A DNA stretch of 64,000 nt. Origin: Ophiura sarsii. Taxonomy: Eukaryota > Echinodermata > Ophiuroidea > Amphilepidida > Ophiuridae. Within the stretch, counting starts at the first letter, position 1; each line of letters starts with the position of its first letter. Where the stretch lies: the NCBI GenBank assembly GCA_035610835.1, contig CM069453.1, positions 70,806,682 through 70,870,681 of the forward strand, written 5' to 3'. A program made the position numbers and the translations under genes. Shown piece after piece: positions 1 through 12,420 of this stretch. The notes beneath the pieces were generated by a model. It saw only the letters and a program-made list of their open reading frames with translations. It was not told where the DNA came from and ran no database searches.

Positions 1-350
1 TGTACAGGGCATTGAGAGGTGTGTGGGGGTTGGGGTGGTGTACAGTTGTAGTTTACATAGTCCGCTGTTCAATCAACTCATCTGTAATACTGACTGGTTT
101 AATTATGAATTACTACATGTAGCGATCAGTGGGTTGGTCTTGGTAGTTTGGTACGTGGGTATAATATAAACACCAGGAAAGTTGGAGTATTCAATTCCAC
201 TCTACTGAGTTCTCTTCTAAACTTGCGTTAGTAATATATAATATGATTAAGTCGCTTTTCAAATTATTACTTTATACATCAATCACATTGAATGATGAAT
301 AAATGAAGTGATGAATTCATTAATCATTAATTGATTGACTATTGACAGAT

Positions 351-488
<138 letters not shown>

Positions 489-1204
489 CGATTTATACTA
501 AAATTGATAAATGAATTCATGAATGCATAGATTAATTAGATAATCCTTCAATTGGATTAACAAGTCATTTAATTTAATTAATCGATTAATTTTAAAATTC
601 AATGAATAGAAATAGTAAAGAATAGATAATACATATATATATAAATAATGTAAACATCATATCTAGAGCTTAACGGGTTCGCCGGCGGACAAGTTAAAGA
701 CTGTTAAACTTTCGTAAGGATTAGCTGTGACTTCTTCAGGACCAAATTATTATAATATAATAATATATCTTACTATCCCATCTAGATTGATCTATTTAAT
801 ATATTTGTAATTAATCAAAAATCCTATCTAGAATTATATATTTAATATATTTTTAATTAATCAAATGAAGCATGTTCATTTAAGCACCCATTCCTTTTTA
901 AAGGAATTTTTATTAACCCATCAGTTGTTTGATTCGCGTCGCTTATATTATAAAAGTACACTAATAACTATTGAACCATTGAATACAATAACATTCATAA
1001 CTAATGCACAATACTTATCGATGTAAGTCAATATTGTGTTTGCGTCTTATATTGTTATATATAAAAACTATGCCAGGTACCCAGACGAACTCGTATTGAA
1101 TCACTTTTGAACGTGAAGGTATTTGGTTCCTCATTCGAATGACCACACATACATATAAAGGGTTCAAAAGAAGTAAGCCCCCCCCCCCCCCCTAAATGTA
1201 AGTC
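489..1204. other. AT-rich stretch, no gene seen
   Basis: AT-rich DNA with short palindromic AT tracts. A 13-14 base C run sits near 1178-1191. No coding exon, RNA gene or complete transposon was recognised. Confidence 0.5.
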
Positions 1205-1735
1205 ACGTTTGTTTGATAACCCCGCACACAATTAGACGTTTGGAGAATTTAAAACACTTATGAAAAGGAAGAACGCTTGGCTACCCACAGAAAGTGTACA
1301 ATGTTTACTTTTCCCAAAATAGTGATATTTTCCCAAAATGATGTTTTCAGAAAAAGTGGCACTTTTCAAGATCCTATACATTAAGTAAGTAACAAAACTG
1401 TCTCCAGTGCTTTTCTGTAATTCATTTTAAAACTGAATCTCTTATTTCTTTAGTTGCTCTTTATTTGATTAAACTTTATTTTTAATTGAAAATAAAGAAA
1501 CCTACCAAATGAATTACAAAAGAAAACCCACTTTAATAGACAGTTTCGTAACTTGTTTTAATTTCTCAAACCGTCTAATTGTGTGTGGAGTTATGCAAAC
1601 AAACTGGTATAAACTCTTTAAAAATGCCACTTTTTCTGAAAACATCGTTTTGGGGAAAATGTAACCATTTCGGGGAAAGTAAGCATGATAAAAAACGTAT
1701 AATTGCGTGTGGAGTTATAAAAACAAAAGTTATCT
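1205..1735. repeat. Imperfect inverted repeat (foldback or MITE-like)
   Basis: The two halves are reverse complements around about 1465. For example, the segment near 1221-1237 pairs with 1572-1588, the AAAAAGTGGC block near 1345-1365 pairs with 1619-1645, and 1396-1406 pairs with 1539-1550. The right arm carries an extra copy of the outer block near 1695-1715, so the palindrome has an internal duplication. No coding capacity. Probably a non-autonomous foldback element; superfamily not determined. Confidence 0.6.
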
Positions 1736-2447
1736 AATGAAGGGGTACACAAAGGGCGCATTGCCAATGGTGAATAATGGAGAATGTTATCATCACAAAG
1801 CTATGAAATGACGGTTAACGCGAGAGATTCATCTAGGTGACATTGATTACCACCCGTTGAATTATGAGTAGCTAATGGGCGCCAGTTGCTGTAATTTTTC
1901 GAATTGTTCTTGCAAACATTTTATTTTTGTTGTTGTTGACATTAATTTTTTGGAGAATAAAAGATTGAACACTTTGAAAGTTTGGGAAAATTCATTTAAT
2001 AAATGAAAATCAAACGGAAGCATTGCTAGCTCATAACTGCAATTTTTATAAACGATCTACAATCTCTAGACTACCTCAATTCAGCAATCCAGTGACCAAC
2101 TAACTCTAGGCCCAATGCATGTTCATGAATCATGAACGCAGTAGTGTATTAGTACATTATGATAATACAATGTCTTAGTAGAGTCATTTTCTTGGATTTC
2201 GTGACCAATTTCTTGATACCAAAGTTTCTTAGTGAATTTGTCAACTAGAACCATTTTAAGAGAAAATGAGCTCCCATGCACCTCTCAAAAGTGACGGGAA
2301 AGTTCTTTTTAGCGCAAATTCCAAAATGGCCGCCATTCAGGGGCCCAAAAATTCAAATGACTTTAATTAAGCTGAAAAGCACACCAAATTGTTCGGCTGA
2401 GCACAAGTTTCCGAAAAAGTATAGTTTGCCCTACTTCCGATGTTTGG
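1736..2447. other. No recognisable feature
   Basis: Mixed AT-rich sequence. No splice-flanked open frame, RNA gene or repeat boundary was recognised. Confidence 0.4.
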
Positions 2448-2985
2448 TTAGGGATCACGTCAAAACTCGACCGCCAGGCAACCGCCGGTTACGGCCGGTA
2501 CCGCCCAGTTCTCTTAAAACGTGTCGTCTGTTATAATATACACACATAATGAGGTCAAATAGTTACACTCTGGTGAACACGACCGGTTGATAGTGCCTCG
2601 TCACACGCGTGAGCAATAACATCTTGAAGTAATGTGCTCTTAAGTCTCAGTTGACAACCAGTACAATACAGCTATTGATTTTCGCTGGGGTTTACTTTTT
2701 CAATCTGTTTATAGCTCAATTAACCTTTTAAAATCAATACCGAAAGTCTATGAATGGTTTTTTTTTATAGAACGATTATAGAGAGAGCTATTATGACCGC
2801 AAAGTAACAGATTGATAGTGTAAATTAGTCCGGTTACAGCATTAAGTCAACCGGCGGTTGTTCAGTGTTGCATGCGCGAATATTCATATACCAGTAAAAC
2901 ATTTGACCTGAAAGAACCGGGCGGAACCGCCCGTAACCGGCGGTCAACGGGCGGTCGAGTTTTGACGTCTTCCCTTAACGAGTTA
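2448..2985. repeat. Inverted repeat with GC-rich arms
   Basis: A GC-rich block at about 2448-2516 (GTCAAAACTCGACCGCC, CCGCCGGTTACGG) returns as its reverse complement at about 2910-2985. A ~390-bp AT-rich loop lies between. The arms are unlike the AT-rich surroundings. Likely the termini of a foldback or DNA element. No transposase seen. Confidence 0.6.
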
Positions 2986-3086
2986 TCGGGTAAAACGTAA
3001 AAAGGTCGTTGACCTTTGCATATGGGGTCAAAATTTAAACTTGCTCCGATTTTGAAAAACAATATCTCATATTGTTCGTATGATCA

Positions 3087-3245
3087 CAAGGATTCCAGAA
3101 ATAGGTGTTTTTTTACCACCGGGAATATTTTGTGCAGGTCAAAAGGTCAAGGTACACTGCCCTATATAGAATCTGACCTTTTGACCCCTTTATAAGGTAC
3201 AACAGACACTCTAGGTGGTAAAAGCTATCATTTCTGGAATCCTTG
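3087..3245. mobile_element. Short TIR element (MITE), 159 bp
   Basis: Perfect 16-bp terminal inverted repeats, CAAGGATTCCAGAAAT at 3087-3102 and its complement at 3230-3245. A second nested pair, GTCAAAAGGTCA near 3138 and TGACCTTTTGAC near 3174, makes it a strong hairpin. It ends exactly where the LINE reading frame begins. No clear target-site duplication was found. Confidence 0.6.
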
Positions 3246-3965
3246 GATGTTCATGCCAACAACATCTGTCGTGCAGCTTCTCATGCTCTTTATAAGATAG
3301 GTCAAATCCGGCGTTATCTCGATCAGCCAACAACTGAAAGACTTATTCATGCTTTTGTGACTTGCCGACTTGATAACTGCAATAGTTTACTATATGCCCT
3401 CCCTGATACGCAAATCTCAAAACTTCAACGGATTCAAAACTCAGCTGCTCGACTTGTTACTCTATCTAAGATTCGCTGTCACATTTCTCCCATCCTTCGT
3501 GACTTGCATTGGTTACCGATCAGATCTCGCATTATCTACAAGATTCTTCTGATAACATTTAAATGTACTCGTGCTCTTGCTCCTATGTATCTGCAAGATC
3601 TTATTCAAGAATACGAGCCCACTCGCAATCTTCGTTCTGGCTCAAAATATCTTCTTGCGCATGTTTCTTCACCTTCTATATATACTTCACATGGTCGCCG
3701 TTCTTTTCAAGATGCTTCTGCTGAACTTTGGAACAATTTACCATATCATGTTAAATCCGCCAAAACTCTTGAACAGTTCAAATCATTGCTAAAAACTTAC
3801 CTATTTCATTAATGTTTAATTTCTTTTTGTTTCGTCTTTTGTTACTCATGTTACTGTGTGTTTTTGTTTTTTGTTTGTGATAGCGCATAGGGACTTAATT
3901 GTGTTATGCGCTCAATAAGTATGGTTTTATTATTATATTATTATCATTGTTATTACTCTTATTAC
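3246..3965 (+). mobile_element. 5'-truncated CR1/L2-like LINE, RT C-terminal region and 3' tail
   Basis: An open frame to a stop at 3810-3812 encodes about 188 residues typical of the C-terminal part of CR1/L2-group reverse transcriptase ORFs. Landmarks in order: ICRAASHALY, RLDNCNSLLYALP, LQRIQNSAARLV, LRDLHWLPIRSRI, and a closing LWNNLP...FKSLLKTYLF. The catalytic palm (FADD) is absent, so it is a dead 5'-truncated copy. The 3' UTR ends in a GCGCTCAATAAGTATGG motif and a degenerate (ATT)n tail to about 3965. The fragment has no internal frameshift, so it looks fairly young. It begins flush with the adjacent MITE. Confidence 0.85.
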
Positions 3966-5434
3966 TCTTCATCATTTTCTATCACATTTGCACCTGGTAA
4001 CATGCTTGCCTGAGGAGAGAAGAACACATATCGATTAATAGTGTATAGACAATCACAATATAGAGTGAACCAATAAAATGTGCAGCAAGGATCGTAGGGT
4101 CCCTTGATCTTAAAAAAAAAAGTTTCCATTACTGTTTCAGGGGAGGGGCCGTCAAATGCTTTAGGTTTGAGACTGAGAGGGCATCCCAAAAGAGAGACCG
4201 ATCTCAACATTTTAAGGTTGTCCATATTATAGCTGATGAAATCATCCCAATTTTTGTTAGTGGAAAGTGTTTTGAAATCTCACGGTTATTGTAATATAAC
4301 AAGACTAAGCATGTCTAGTAGAGCTGGTCGGATACGGTATTTGAAAGTTAAAAATATGGCAGAATATAATTATGTAATTTGGAAAGTGGTATTATGGCAC
4401 TAATTTTTTTAACTGTGTTTATGTTTATACAAGATTGATTAGGATAAATTATATGTTAGTGTATTAGCCTCTGATGCCGAGCATCATACATTTATTTGGG
4501 CAATGGACGACCAAATAGCATGCCCTTTTTTCTTAGTGTTTTTTATTTATTGAGTAGCCTAATTGAATACATCATGGACTTTTTAAATCAATGAAAGCAT
4601 ACGTATCGCAGGTTTTCTCTGGGTTCTCCGGTTTCCACCTGCTTTCAAAATCAGTGATCAGTGTAATATATCATAACGTATAGTATGAGAGACACTTTGT
4701 TGCCGACTTCTGGTGACCGTATTATATCGATTACCGGACTTTCAAACCTGCGAGTCATACATGTGCGAACGATACAGTCAAAGCACAAGTTTTCTACAAC
4801 ATTTCAATAGAGACGATCATTATCCTGCTTTTTATTATCTCTGAGATAAACGAACGTTATTCACTTTAATTTGTTCATTTCTATAACGTTACCTATATTA
4901 TTGTTTATATAAAATCACAGAATTGTATAACAAGCTTTAATTCATTATGAAGCAGGTTATTGCCATTAATTAAGACCATATTACTAGACTCGTTTTCTTA
5001 AATCACGTTTCATATTCCTGATATAATGAACTAGTAGTAGAGCGTGACCTATTTATTTGACCTTTACGTTAACACTGTGTAAGCGTTATAGCGTTATACG
5101 TGGTGATTTAACCTTAATGTCGACTCAGTGTGATACCTACACCAATTTAATTCCGTTGAATTATTTTTAATTTATTTTGCATGTATAATATTAGTCTTTA
5201 AAGGCTTATTCAGTGATGTAATGCAGGCTGCGCTCTCAATTTTGATCAAAACTGTGATTTGTACATTTTTACAAGAGTGTATTACTTACACTTGTAAGGA
5301 TTCAGAAAAATCAGCCCTCTTTGTACAACAAAACGTCGATTCAAATATTCTTTCGTAGGCTATGAAAGGACTTCACACTATAATAGCTGGGGAACATGGG
5401 TATATTTTTAAGGGTTTTCCGGTCCCGGTGTGCT
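3966..5434. other. No gene seen; short dispersed repeat at 5305-5345
   Basis: No coding exon recognised. The ~40-bp segment at 5305-5345 (ATCAGCCCTCTTTGTACAAC...) recurs almost unchanged at about 60113-60150, so it belongs to an interspersed family. Its boundaries are not clear at either site. Confidence 0.45.
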
Positions 5435-6055
5435 GACACAGGGAGTTATACAGTTACAGTCATCAAAAAAGTAACTTAGCCGGTAATAAATGTGCTTATA
5501 ACTCTAACACTAACAGCATTACTCCTATTTGAAAATATCAAATTATAAAGTTATCGAGAGATTCCGTTTAATTTGAGATATTTTGCACGTGAGAATAGTT
5601 TTATATCATGAAAGTTACAGTACCAAAAGTAAAATAAAGTGCGGTTTTCCATTTTAGCATTTTGGTTTTTTTCTTCACGCGGACTCAGTTACGGGCAAAT
5701 TATTGATAGGCTTTATACTGGTAGTGGTAATGATGCACCAGTCGATGCCCAGGTTGGAAGGTCCGCCGGCTGCATTGTTCCGATGGATCAATACGGCAAA
5801 CACGCTTTACCCGCCATACACTACCCCGTGTTGAAAAGAAAAATGTGAAAATGAAAATCGTACTTCATCTTACATTGATTTTAACTCCCTCAATAATTAA
5901 CCATTCTTAGCGTGCAATATCTCAAATTAACGAAGAGAAATTTCTCAACAACTTTATAATGTATGTTTATGTAGGAGTTATACTACTTTTAAAGTTATCG
6001 GCACATTTATTACCTGGTAAGTTAAAAACTTTCTTCAATACTACTGCGTATCCCT
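5435..6055. repeat. Long-terminal-inverted-repeat element, about 620 bp
   Basis: The left arm (about 5450-5610, with GGTAATAAATGTGC and TTAATTTGAGATATT) is mirrored by 5880-6030 as an imperfect reverse complement. A central 250 bp differs from both arms. The centre carries a 69-codon open frame (5639-5848) that I do not recognise. A related GGCAATAAATATGC segment occurs near 6762. Probably a non-autonomous DNA transposon. Confidence 0.55.
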
Positions 6056-6236
6056 TTAATAGTCGGGCGAGGGTGCGAAAAACTTATCATTATTACGATG
6101 GACTAATATCCACGGTTAGGTTTGGGGTATTTTTTCAGATATAGGCTACTACTTTTTATCCAAATTAACGTGAGGAGGATCAAATAAATAGTCACCACCG
6201 TCTTGATGGATAAACCCTGGCTGATTTTTGATACAC

Positions 6237-6365
6237 TATCGAACCAGACAGATAGGTCGAGGTGACCACACCATCGAACCAGACAGATAGGCCGAGGTGA
6301 CACCATCGAACCAGACAGATAGGCCGAGGTGACACCATCGAACCAGACAGATAGGCCGAGGTGAC
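6237..6365. repeat. ~32-bp minisatellite, 4 copies
   Basis: Four near-identical copies of a unit containing GAACCAGACAGATAGG and CCGAGGTGAC. The first copy is slightly diverged. Confidence 0.9.
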
Positions 6366-6879
6366 CACCTCTCTAGTAATTAACTTTGGTAGGCTGCATT
6401 ACGACATATGATTTACGAGCAAGACATTTCTCACACTTAGTTTTAAATATCATGACCTTGGGAGTCCCGAGACACTTTTGAGGGCAAATATAATTGCTCA
6501 TCGAAATTACATTATTATGCTTATTTTGTATGAGCTAATGTACAATGATGGAACACCGTATTAATATTACTAGGTACACTAGTTTTATTTAATGGTGTAC
6601 TTGTAAGGAATGTCTTATTTATATGCGCGAATAGAACCACAGCAAGCGAAATTATTTAGCGTAAAATAGCATAACCAATGTACCAATCAATATAAATCAG
6701 ACATAGTAAAATAAACATATGTTCTCCTCAGTTCTTCTATTCCTCAAAATAAGTAACTGACAGGCAATAAATATGCTCTGACCTCCCAAAGTATAGCTCC
6801 TACGTTACCATGGTTACGTATAATATATTGGGTCTACTCTTCTGTGCCTATCTTCTGAAGAATCCGTAACCTCTCTTCG
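6366..6879. other. No recognisable gene
   Basis: AT-rich sequence. A partly palindromic GTTACCATGGTTAC lies near 6806-6819. No exon or RNA gene recognised. Confidence 0.4.
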
Positions 6880-7890
6880 ATAGAAACCAGTACTTTATCT
6901 TCAGTAACTATATCTTCAGTAGAACTGGTACCTTGCAGTGAGCACCAACTTTAGAAGGAACCGGTACTTAACCTTCAGAAACTATCTTCAATAGGAACCA
7001 GTACCTTGCATTGAGTATACATATCTTCAGTAGGAACGGTACCTTGCCTGTTTGCCTCGGGTTTGCCTATCTTTAGAAGGAAACGGTCCTATGGTACATT
7101 GCCTTGAGTACTTAGAAAGAAGTGTGAAAGGAGCCATGGTCCCCCTGGGGCCATAGACTGCCCTCCATAGACATACACAGAATGAAGCGTGAAACTAGTG
7201 TTGCGTGTAGAGACGATGAGTGCCCTATACCAACCTATACTTTACTGTACAGGGCGGACTATAGCTCCAGGGGTACCATGGCTCCTTCTACACATCGGTG
7301 CCTCGCCTTGAGTGCCTATCTTCAACAGGAGCCGGTACCTTGCCTTAATCACTCTTTAGAAGGAACCGGCACCTTGGCTTGAGTACTCTTTAGAAGGAAC
7401 CGGTACCTTGCCTTGAGCACTCTTTAGATGGAACCGGAACCTTAAGTATTATAGAGTAGGAACCCGTTCGTTGGCTTCAATCTTGCTTTATTATCTTTAA
7501 CATGTTTAATAGGAACCAGTACTTAGTATTCAGTACCTTTCTCGGCAGAACTGGTACCTTGTATTCAATACCTATCTTGGCAGGAACGGGTACCTTGTAT
7601 TCAATACCTATATTCGGCAGGAACGGGTACCTTGTATTCAATACCTATCTTTGGCAGGAACGGGTACCTTGTATTCAATACCTATATTCGGCAGGAACGG
7701 GTACCTTGTATTCAATACCTATATTCGGCAGGAATGGGTACTTGTGTTTAATACTATCTCCGGCAGAAACGGGTACCTTGCATTCAATACCTATTTTCGG
7801 CAGGAATGGGTACCTTGTGTTTAATACCTATCTTCGGCAGGACGGGTACCTTGTGTTTAATACCTATCTTCGACAGGAATGGGTACCTGC
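6880..7890. repeat. ~38-bp minisatellite, degenerate then regular
   Basis: Copies of a unit with GGAACGGGTACCTTG and TATTCAATACCTATCTTCGGCA. They are loose and diverged at 6880-7490, then regular at about 7540-7880. The translated repeat gives a long open frame (7502-7903) with no protein character. At about 7127-7290 an inverted repeat interrupts the array: AAGGAGCCATGGT... at the left and its complement at the right, with a ~70-bp loop. Confidence 0.85.
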
Positions 7891-7978
7891 TATATATATA
7901 TAGCACTATTAGGAGCGTTCAGAAACACTTTGGTGGGCTGGGCAACTTGCATTTTCGATATCTTAGACTTTTTTGACG

Positions 7979-8002
7979 CCCCCCCCCCCCCCCCCCCCCC
8001 CC
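7979..8002. repeat. Poly-C run (24 bases)
   Basis: An uninterrupted C homopolymer just after TTTTTTGACGC. It is one of about seven C or G runs of 20 bases or more in the window. Confidence 0.97.
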
Positions 8003-8093
8003 TTTACAAATGGAAAAACTTGTTTGACCCCCTTAACAAAGTGAAACACTTTTTTGAAAAATTATGAGGCTGGTGCCGCCACTGTTCTGTCAG

Positions 8094-8266
8094 GCTTTGA
8101 ACCCACTCAGTTTCCACGCAATGAGGATCTGCAACTGAGATTTCTTTTCTTGAACAAGGTTGCACTTTCCAGAAATAGGCAGCAGTCTATTTATCGTCAA
8201 CCTGATTTATCGGACACTCGCTTTTTACAACAGAAAATAAAGGACATATTCAATCACCGTGATTAA
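8094..8266 (+). CDS. Candidate terminal coding exon (unrecognised protein)
   Basis: An open frame of about 57 residues begins behind a plausible acceptor (pyrimidine-leaning CACTGTTCTGTCAG, ending at 8093) and stops with TAA at 8264-8266. In the frame that is also open upstream, the exon starts in phase 1. The peptide (GFEPTQFPRNEDLQLRFLFL..., RFLQQKIKDIFNH near the end) is of normal composition, unlike the surrounding repeat translations. I do not recognise the family. No clear AATAAA signal follows nearby and no upstream exon was found, so it could be a chance frame. Confidence 0.28.
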
Positions 8267-9934
8267 CCTCATAATCATGATAATCTGGGTTGATTTAATT
8301 TTTAAACAATGCAGAAATTGTGGCTAGAATTGAGATGTTTTTATTCCGGGGTTTTATAAAAATAGATACGGTATGAGATAATCGAATCGTCTTTCATGAC
8401 ACTTGATTTCATACAGATAGATTTCGTAATTTGCAAGTATTTCTAACAACAGAATTTATGAAATGTGGGGTGGGGTAGGTACAGCTCGTCCCACATACGC
8501 AGACAATGTTTATACATTGACATCAACGCGACACTTTTTTCCCACGCAAATGTCTCACGTTCCATCATCTGCCCTTATCATATTCTACTACAATTGAATT
8601 TAGGGCGTTTCATAGATCAGTGAATCCCCGTTACAATTAAACTCACCCATTTTTTATGTAATAATGAGTTAGTAGCCTATTGACTATAAAAACAGAAGCC
8701 GGGAACTACAAGACCCTATCTACAATGATCTACATGTTCCGCGACTATTTCCGAATTATAAAAGCTAGAGGTGTTGTTATGACTGATCGAAATTATCATC
8801 AATGTCAGCTGAAAGTGTATTTATCGTAAGAAAATGTTTAGTGACAGAATGTATATAAAGTGCATTTAAACCGCCATAGATTACATTTCTTTATGGAATA
8901 TGATATAGCGTGAACCTATTATTAAATTTGGTTTATATATTTTCAACTCTTTAAAGTTGCGAGCCTCTGGTAGCCAGACTACTGCTGCGGATATTGCATC
9001 TCTCGCTGCGCCTTGACCTATGACCCCGTGTGAAACTATAATACAGCACTGTTACCACTTAGGATCAATTCAAGTCAACTATGAGATATGGCTGTGATTC
9101 TCTGAGAGCGAAAGGAATACTTGTTTTCTGTGCAAAATGTGTAAGTAATAATAGTAATACTTAATTCTATATATGGAATGATTGGAACGTTTATTGCTAT
9201 ATATTAACTTATGCTTGTGCTACTAGCAGTTTCGTGGGGATTCCCTTTTGAGCTTTACTTCTTATGTGTTATAATTCAGTTAGCATGTAGCCTACTAGTC
9301 CGAGGTGGCTCAGACTCGTTCCGATACGATCACAGTGATCTACTCTCCGACAACACGTACGCTACGTGAACGAGCTAGTAGCCTACCTACTAACGCAAAG
9401 GTCTACAAGTGACCGAGTTTCTACAGTTCGTCGTAGTACTAATAAGTGAACTCAATTTGTTACAGACATACTATCGTGTGACGTTCATTAATGGTATGTG
9501 TTAACAGGGTCATAAGTTTTTTGTCTAATAATTAACCTTTGTTAATCCGCTTCTATTTTATTTTATTTTTTCTTTACTTCAGTCATAACTATTTTGTTCA
9601 GGTGTTTCAGAGTTTGAGATGTTTGTAGTAGCTTTGTTTTATTCTTATATATGCATTTTAAATTGTGATGACCAACCCCTCAGAATCATGAAATAAAAAC
9701 AATTTGTAGAGGCCTCCTCCTCTATAACCCTAACTCTAGTACACCACACGGCAACAGATTTGTTATGTGAGATATTGAAATGTCCTCTGATGGACTCTCA
9801 TGGGTGATGGCCTATTCATTTCATTTGAAAAATCGATCCAGTAACACCGTTAATTGTGAATAACTCATGTTTGCATTAAAAGATGTTTTCATACATGAAA
9901 TGTGCATATAGGCCTATAATGCGCATTCGTCAGT
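8267..9934. other. No recognisable gene
   Basis: AT-rich DNA read on both strands without finding an exon, RNA gene or element termini. The TAGGCCTA palindrome occurs at 9909-9916. Confidence 0.4.
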
Positions 9935-10265
9935 CTTTGATAACAGCGCCCACTAGAACTCGTGCCAGTTGATAGCGGAACAGCGCGGGACTCATGATCA
10001 TGAGGTTGTGAGTTCTAGCCTTGCCGTGGCCATGCCAGTATTTATGCCATGGCCAAATTGTTAGTCTCAATTGCCTCGTCAACCCACGCGATATTTGGGG
10101 AGCTGTTATAGGGAGTCACAATCTAAATAGTGCTGATTGTAGGCTGTGCACTATTGGCCGGTAGCCTCATAAGTCTATTGGCCGGTAGCCTCATAAGTGT
10201 AGCGACGAAAGGGTTCTGAATCAAATAGGCAGCAATAATTATTGGCCAAAAAGCGCTTTGGGACT
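9935..10265 (+). mobile_element. tRNA-derived SINE, diverged copy
   Basis: Shares its body with the SINE near 14.2 kb: a B-box-like GGTTGTGAGTTCTAG, then TTAGTCTCAATTGCCTCGTC, ACCCACGCGA and GGGGAGCTGT. The A-box end is decayed. A 22-bp segment containing ATTGGCCGGTAGCCTC is directly duplicated at 10153-10198. It lies immediately left of the proline tRNA array. Confidence 0.65.
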
Positions 10266-10356
10266 TGCGTTTGTGGTCTCATTCGATAAAAAAAATTGTA
10301 ATACATCGGCTAACAAAAATTCCATTTCTCGATCCCTCAAACTGTTGTAAAATATA

Positions 10357-10428
10357 GGGCTCGTCCGGGAATTGAACTCGGGACCTCTCGCACCCAAAGC
10401 GAGAATCATGCCACTAGACCAACGAGCC
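10357..10428 (-). tRNA. tRNA-Pro (TGG)
   Basis: 72-nt cloverleaf. Acceptor GGCTCGT/ACGAGCC, discriminator C, A box TGGTCTAGTGG, anticodon loop TTTGGGT with TGG at 34-36 and G37, B box GTTCAATTC. A pol III T-run follows after TATA on the minus strand. As in every copy here, T-stem pair 52:62 is A.C rather than G-C. Anticodon bases are at 10394-10396. Confidence 0.95.
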
Positions 10429-10829
10429 GGTCATATCACCTGTGCGTACTTCAAGAAGCTTTTTTAGATGGAACGTATTAAATATTATGTATATCATTGT
10501 TTGTTTTGCGACCAGCTACAAATGATTACTTTTAAGTAAATGAATACATAAAAGAAATACGTTAATTCTAAGAGATTTACATGGGGGCCAATTGATTTAA
10601 TTGATATCTATCATGACACCGTAACATTATTTTTCTTTAATAGACAATAAGCATTTTTTATTTACAGCATGAAATATCTATATATTTTCAAAAGACTAAA
10701 TATGGGTATGTTGTCTTCCGCAAGTGCTTAGATATTTATTTAGTAACGAATAAATTGTGGTGTGTTATAGAATCCCCGCATAACTGAACAACTCGCATTT
10801 AAGTTGATACAATTGTAAGAAAATGCAAC

Positions 10830-10863
10830 GGCTCGTTGGTCTAGTGGCATGATTCTGTCCCAT
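10830..10863 (+). pseudogene. tRNA-Pro pseudogene, 3' part lost
   Basis: The first 27 bases (acceptor 5' strand, D arm) are perfect. The sequence then jumps to the flank that normally follows the TGG(+) genes (ATGGTTTATATTTTC). The upstream flank instead matches the inverted AGG gene. The copy is therefore a chimera made by rearrangement inside the tRNA gene. Confidence 0.9.
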
Positions 10864-11184
10864 GGTTTATATTTTCTAATACTATTCTGTAAAGTGTAAG
10901 TGTTTGCGTTCTTATCAATTTTACGATTTTTGTTAACTACATGTAGGCCTACAAAATATGGACAATGTCTTGCTAGACGTCCCCGTAACTCAAGTGCGCA
11001 TGCTCAAACCAATTAAAATACGTTGTAGCTATACACGGTTTATTCCGTACGGGACGTGAGACAAGATATAGCCAAAATATGAAAACGTAAAATTAGATTT
11101 TAAGACATGCGTTTGTGATCTCAGTCGATAATATTGCAAACAAAAATTCAATTTTCGTACCTTCAAAACATCAGGAAAAATATA

Positions 11185-11257
11185 GGGCTCGTCCGGGAAT
11201 TGAACTCGGGACCCTCTCGCACCCAAAGCGAGAATCATGCCACTAGACCAACGAGCC
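11185..11257 (-). tRNA. tRNA-Pro (TGG), one extra base in variable loop
   Basis: 73 nt. Same as the 72-nt TGG genes but with one inserted C (GGGACCCTCTCG on the plus strand), giving a 6-nt variable region. All stems are otherwise as in the other copies. Probably functional but not certain. Confidence 0.85.
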
Positions 11258-11563
11258 GTTAGGTTTTACCGCAATATTGATCAACTTATAGTTCTTTAAT
11301 CCGTTGGCCATCTTTTAACTTACATAGTTGCACGTAACACATAATTGATTATGAACTTTGAACACATATTAATGTGCTTTGTAAAATTCAGTTGTCAATG
11401 TGGCATTTTAACTATATTTGACACTTCCAAATTCCAGAGCTTTATTGGGTTTCCCTTTTGCATTAGAAGCGCTCTTTCTTTTGCTTTTTCTTTTGGGGCT
11501 TTCTTGAAAGAAAGAAGCTATTGATCGCACAATTAGCCATTATATTTGCGATAGTTTTAACTT

Positions 11564-11634
11564 GGCTCGTTGGTCTAGAGGTATGATTCTCGCTTCGGGT
11601 GCGAGAGGTCCGAGTTCGATTCCCGGACGAGCCC
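11564..11634 (+). tRNA. tRNA-Pro (CGG), one base short in variable loop
   Basis: 71 nt with anticodon loop TTCGGGT, D arm TCTAGAGGTATG and T loop TTCGATT, which mark the CGG subtype. One C is missing in GAGGTCCGAG, so the variable loop has 4 nt. A run of seven T follows directly (CCCAATTTTTTT), a good pol III terminator. Confidence 0.85.
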
Positions 11635-11878
11635 AATTTTTTTCTTCACACAGTCAGAATGCGCTACTTTCACAAACATTTTTGTTCATTGCATTTATTG
11701 AAATGTGGTAGTTGTCTAGCAGAATACAATGTCTACATTAGCACCCCGAACGAAATAAGGTTAAGCTTATTTCACCATCGACCGTGTGCCAATTACAAAG
11801 TGACGTCACTTGAATTATTTGAATATTTGAATAAATTGCACAGCCATAAATATAATTGAACGTACATTAATTGTCAAC

Positions 11879-11950
11879 GGCTCGTTGGTCTAGTGGCATG
11901 ATTCTCGCTTAGGGTGCGAGAGGTCCCGAGTTCAATTCCCGGACGAGCCC
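11879..11950 (+). tRNA. tRNA-Pro (AGG)
   Basis: Full 72-nt gene with anticodon loop TTAGGGT. It differs from the intact TGG gene at 19857 only at wobble base 34. TTTT terminator four bases downstream (ATCTTTTG). A34 is expected to become inosine. Confidence 0.95.
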
Positions 11951-12420
11951 ATCTTTTGTAATCATTAATATTTCATTAATACCCGATGTGATGCCTAGAG
12001 GGAGTTTATTCTTTTTTAGCTGGTGTCAAACTCTGCTGTCAATAATTCACTGAACAAATTGTGTTCACCTATTAATTTAACATGATTCATGAAAAGTTCT
12101 GATTTGTGTATACATAAAGAGGTGATGAAATAAATTTTAAAAACACTGAATAAACGGTATTTCTAACAAAATATTGATTGGGTATTAATGAAATATTAAT
12201 GATTTAAAAAAAATCATTTATGTTCAATTATATTTACGGCTGTGCAATTTATTTCATCACCTCTTTATGTACACAAAAATGAGAACTTTTCATGAATCAT
12301 ATGTTAAATTAGGGAACACAATGTTGTCAGTGAATTATTGACTGCTTGCCGAGCTACAAAAGAATAAATTCCATTTAGGCATTACATCGTGTATTAATGA
12401 AATATTAATAATAAAAAAAT

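Noticed and set aside
5639..5848. 69-codon frame in the centre of a TIR element
   Set aside because: No recognised motif; length is unremarkable for chance and the host is a non-autonomous repeat.
7502..7903. 133-codon frame with repeated tyrosine/leucine-rich units
   Set aside because: Translation of the ~38-bp minisatellite; unit length changes are not frame-constrained.
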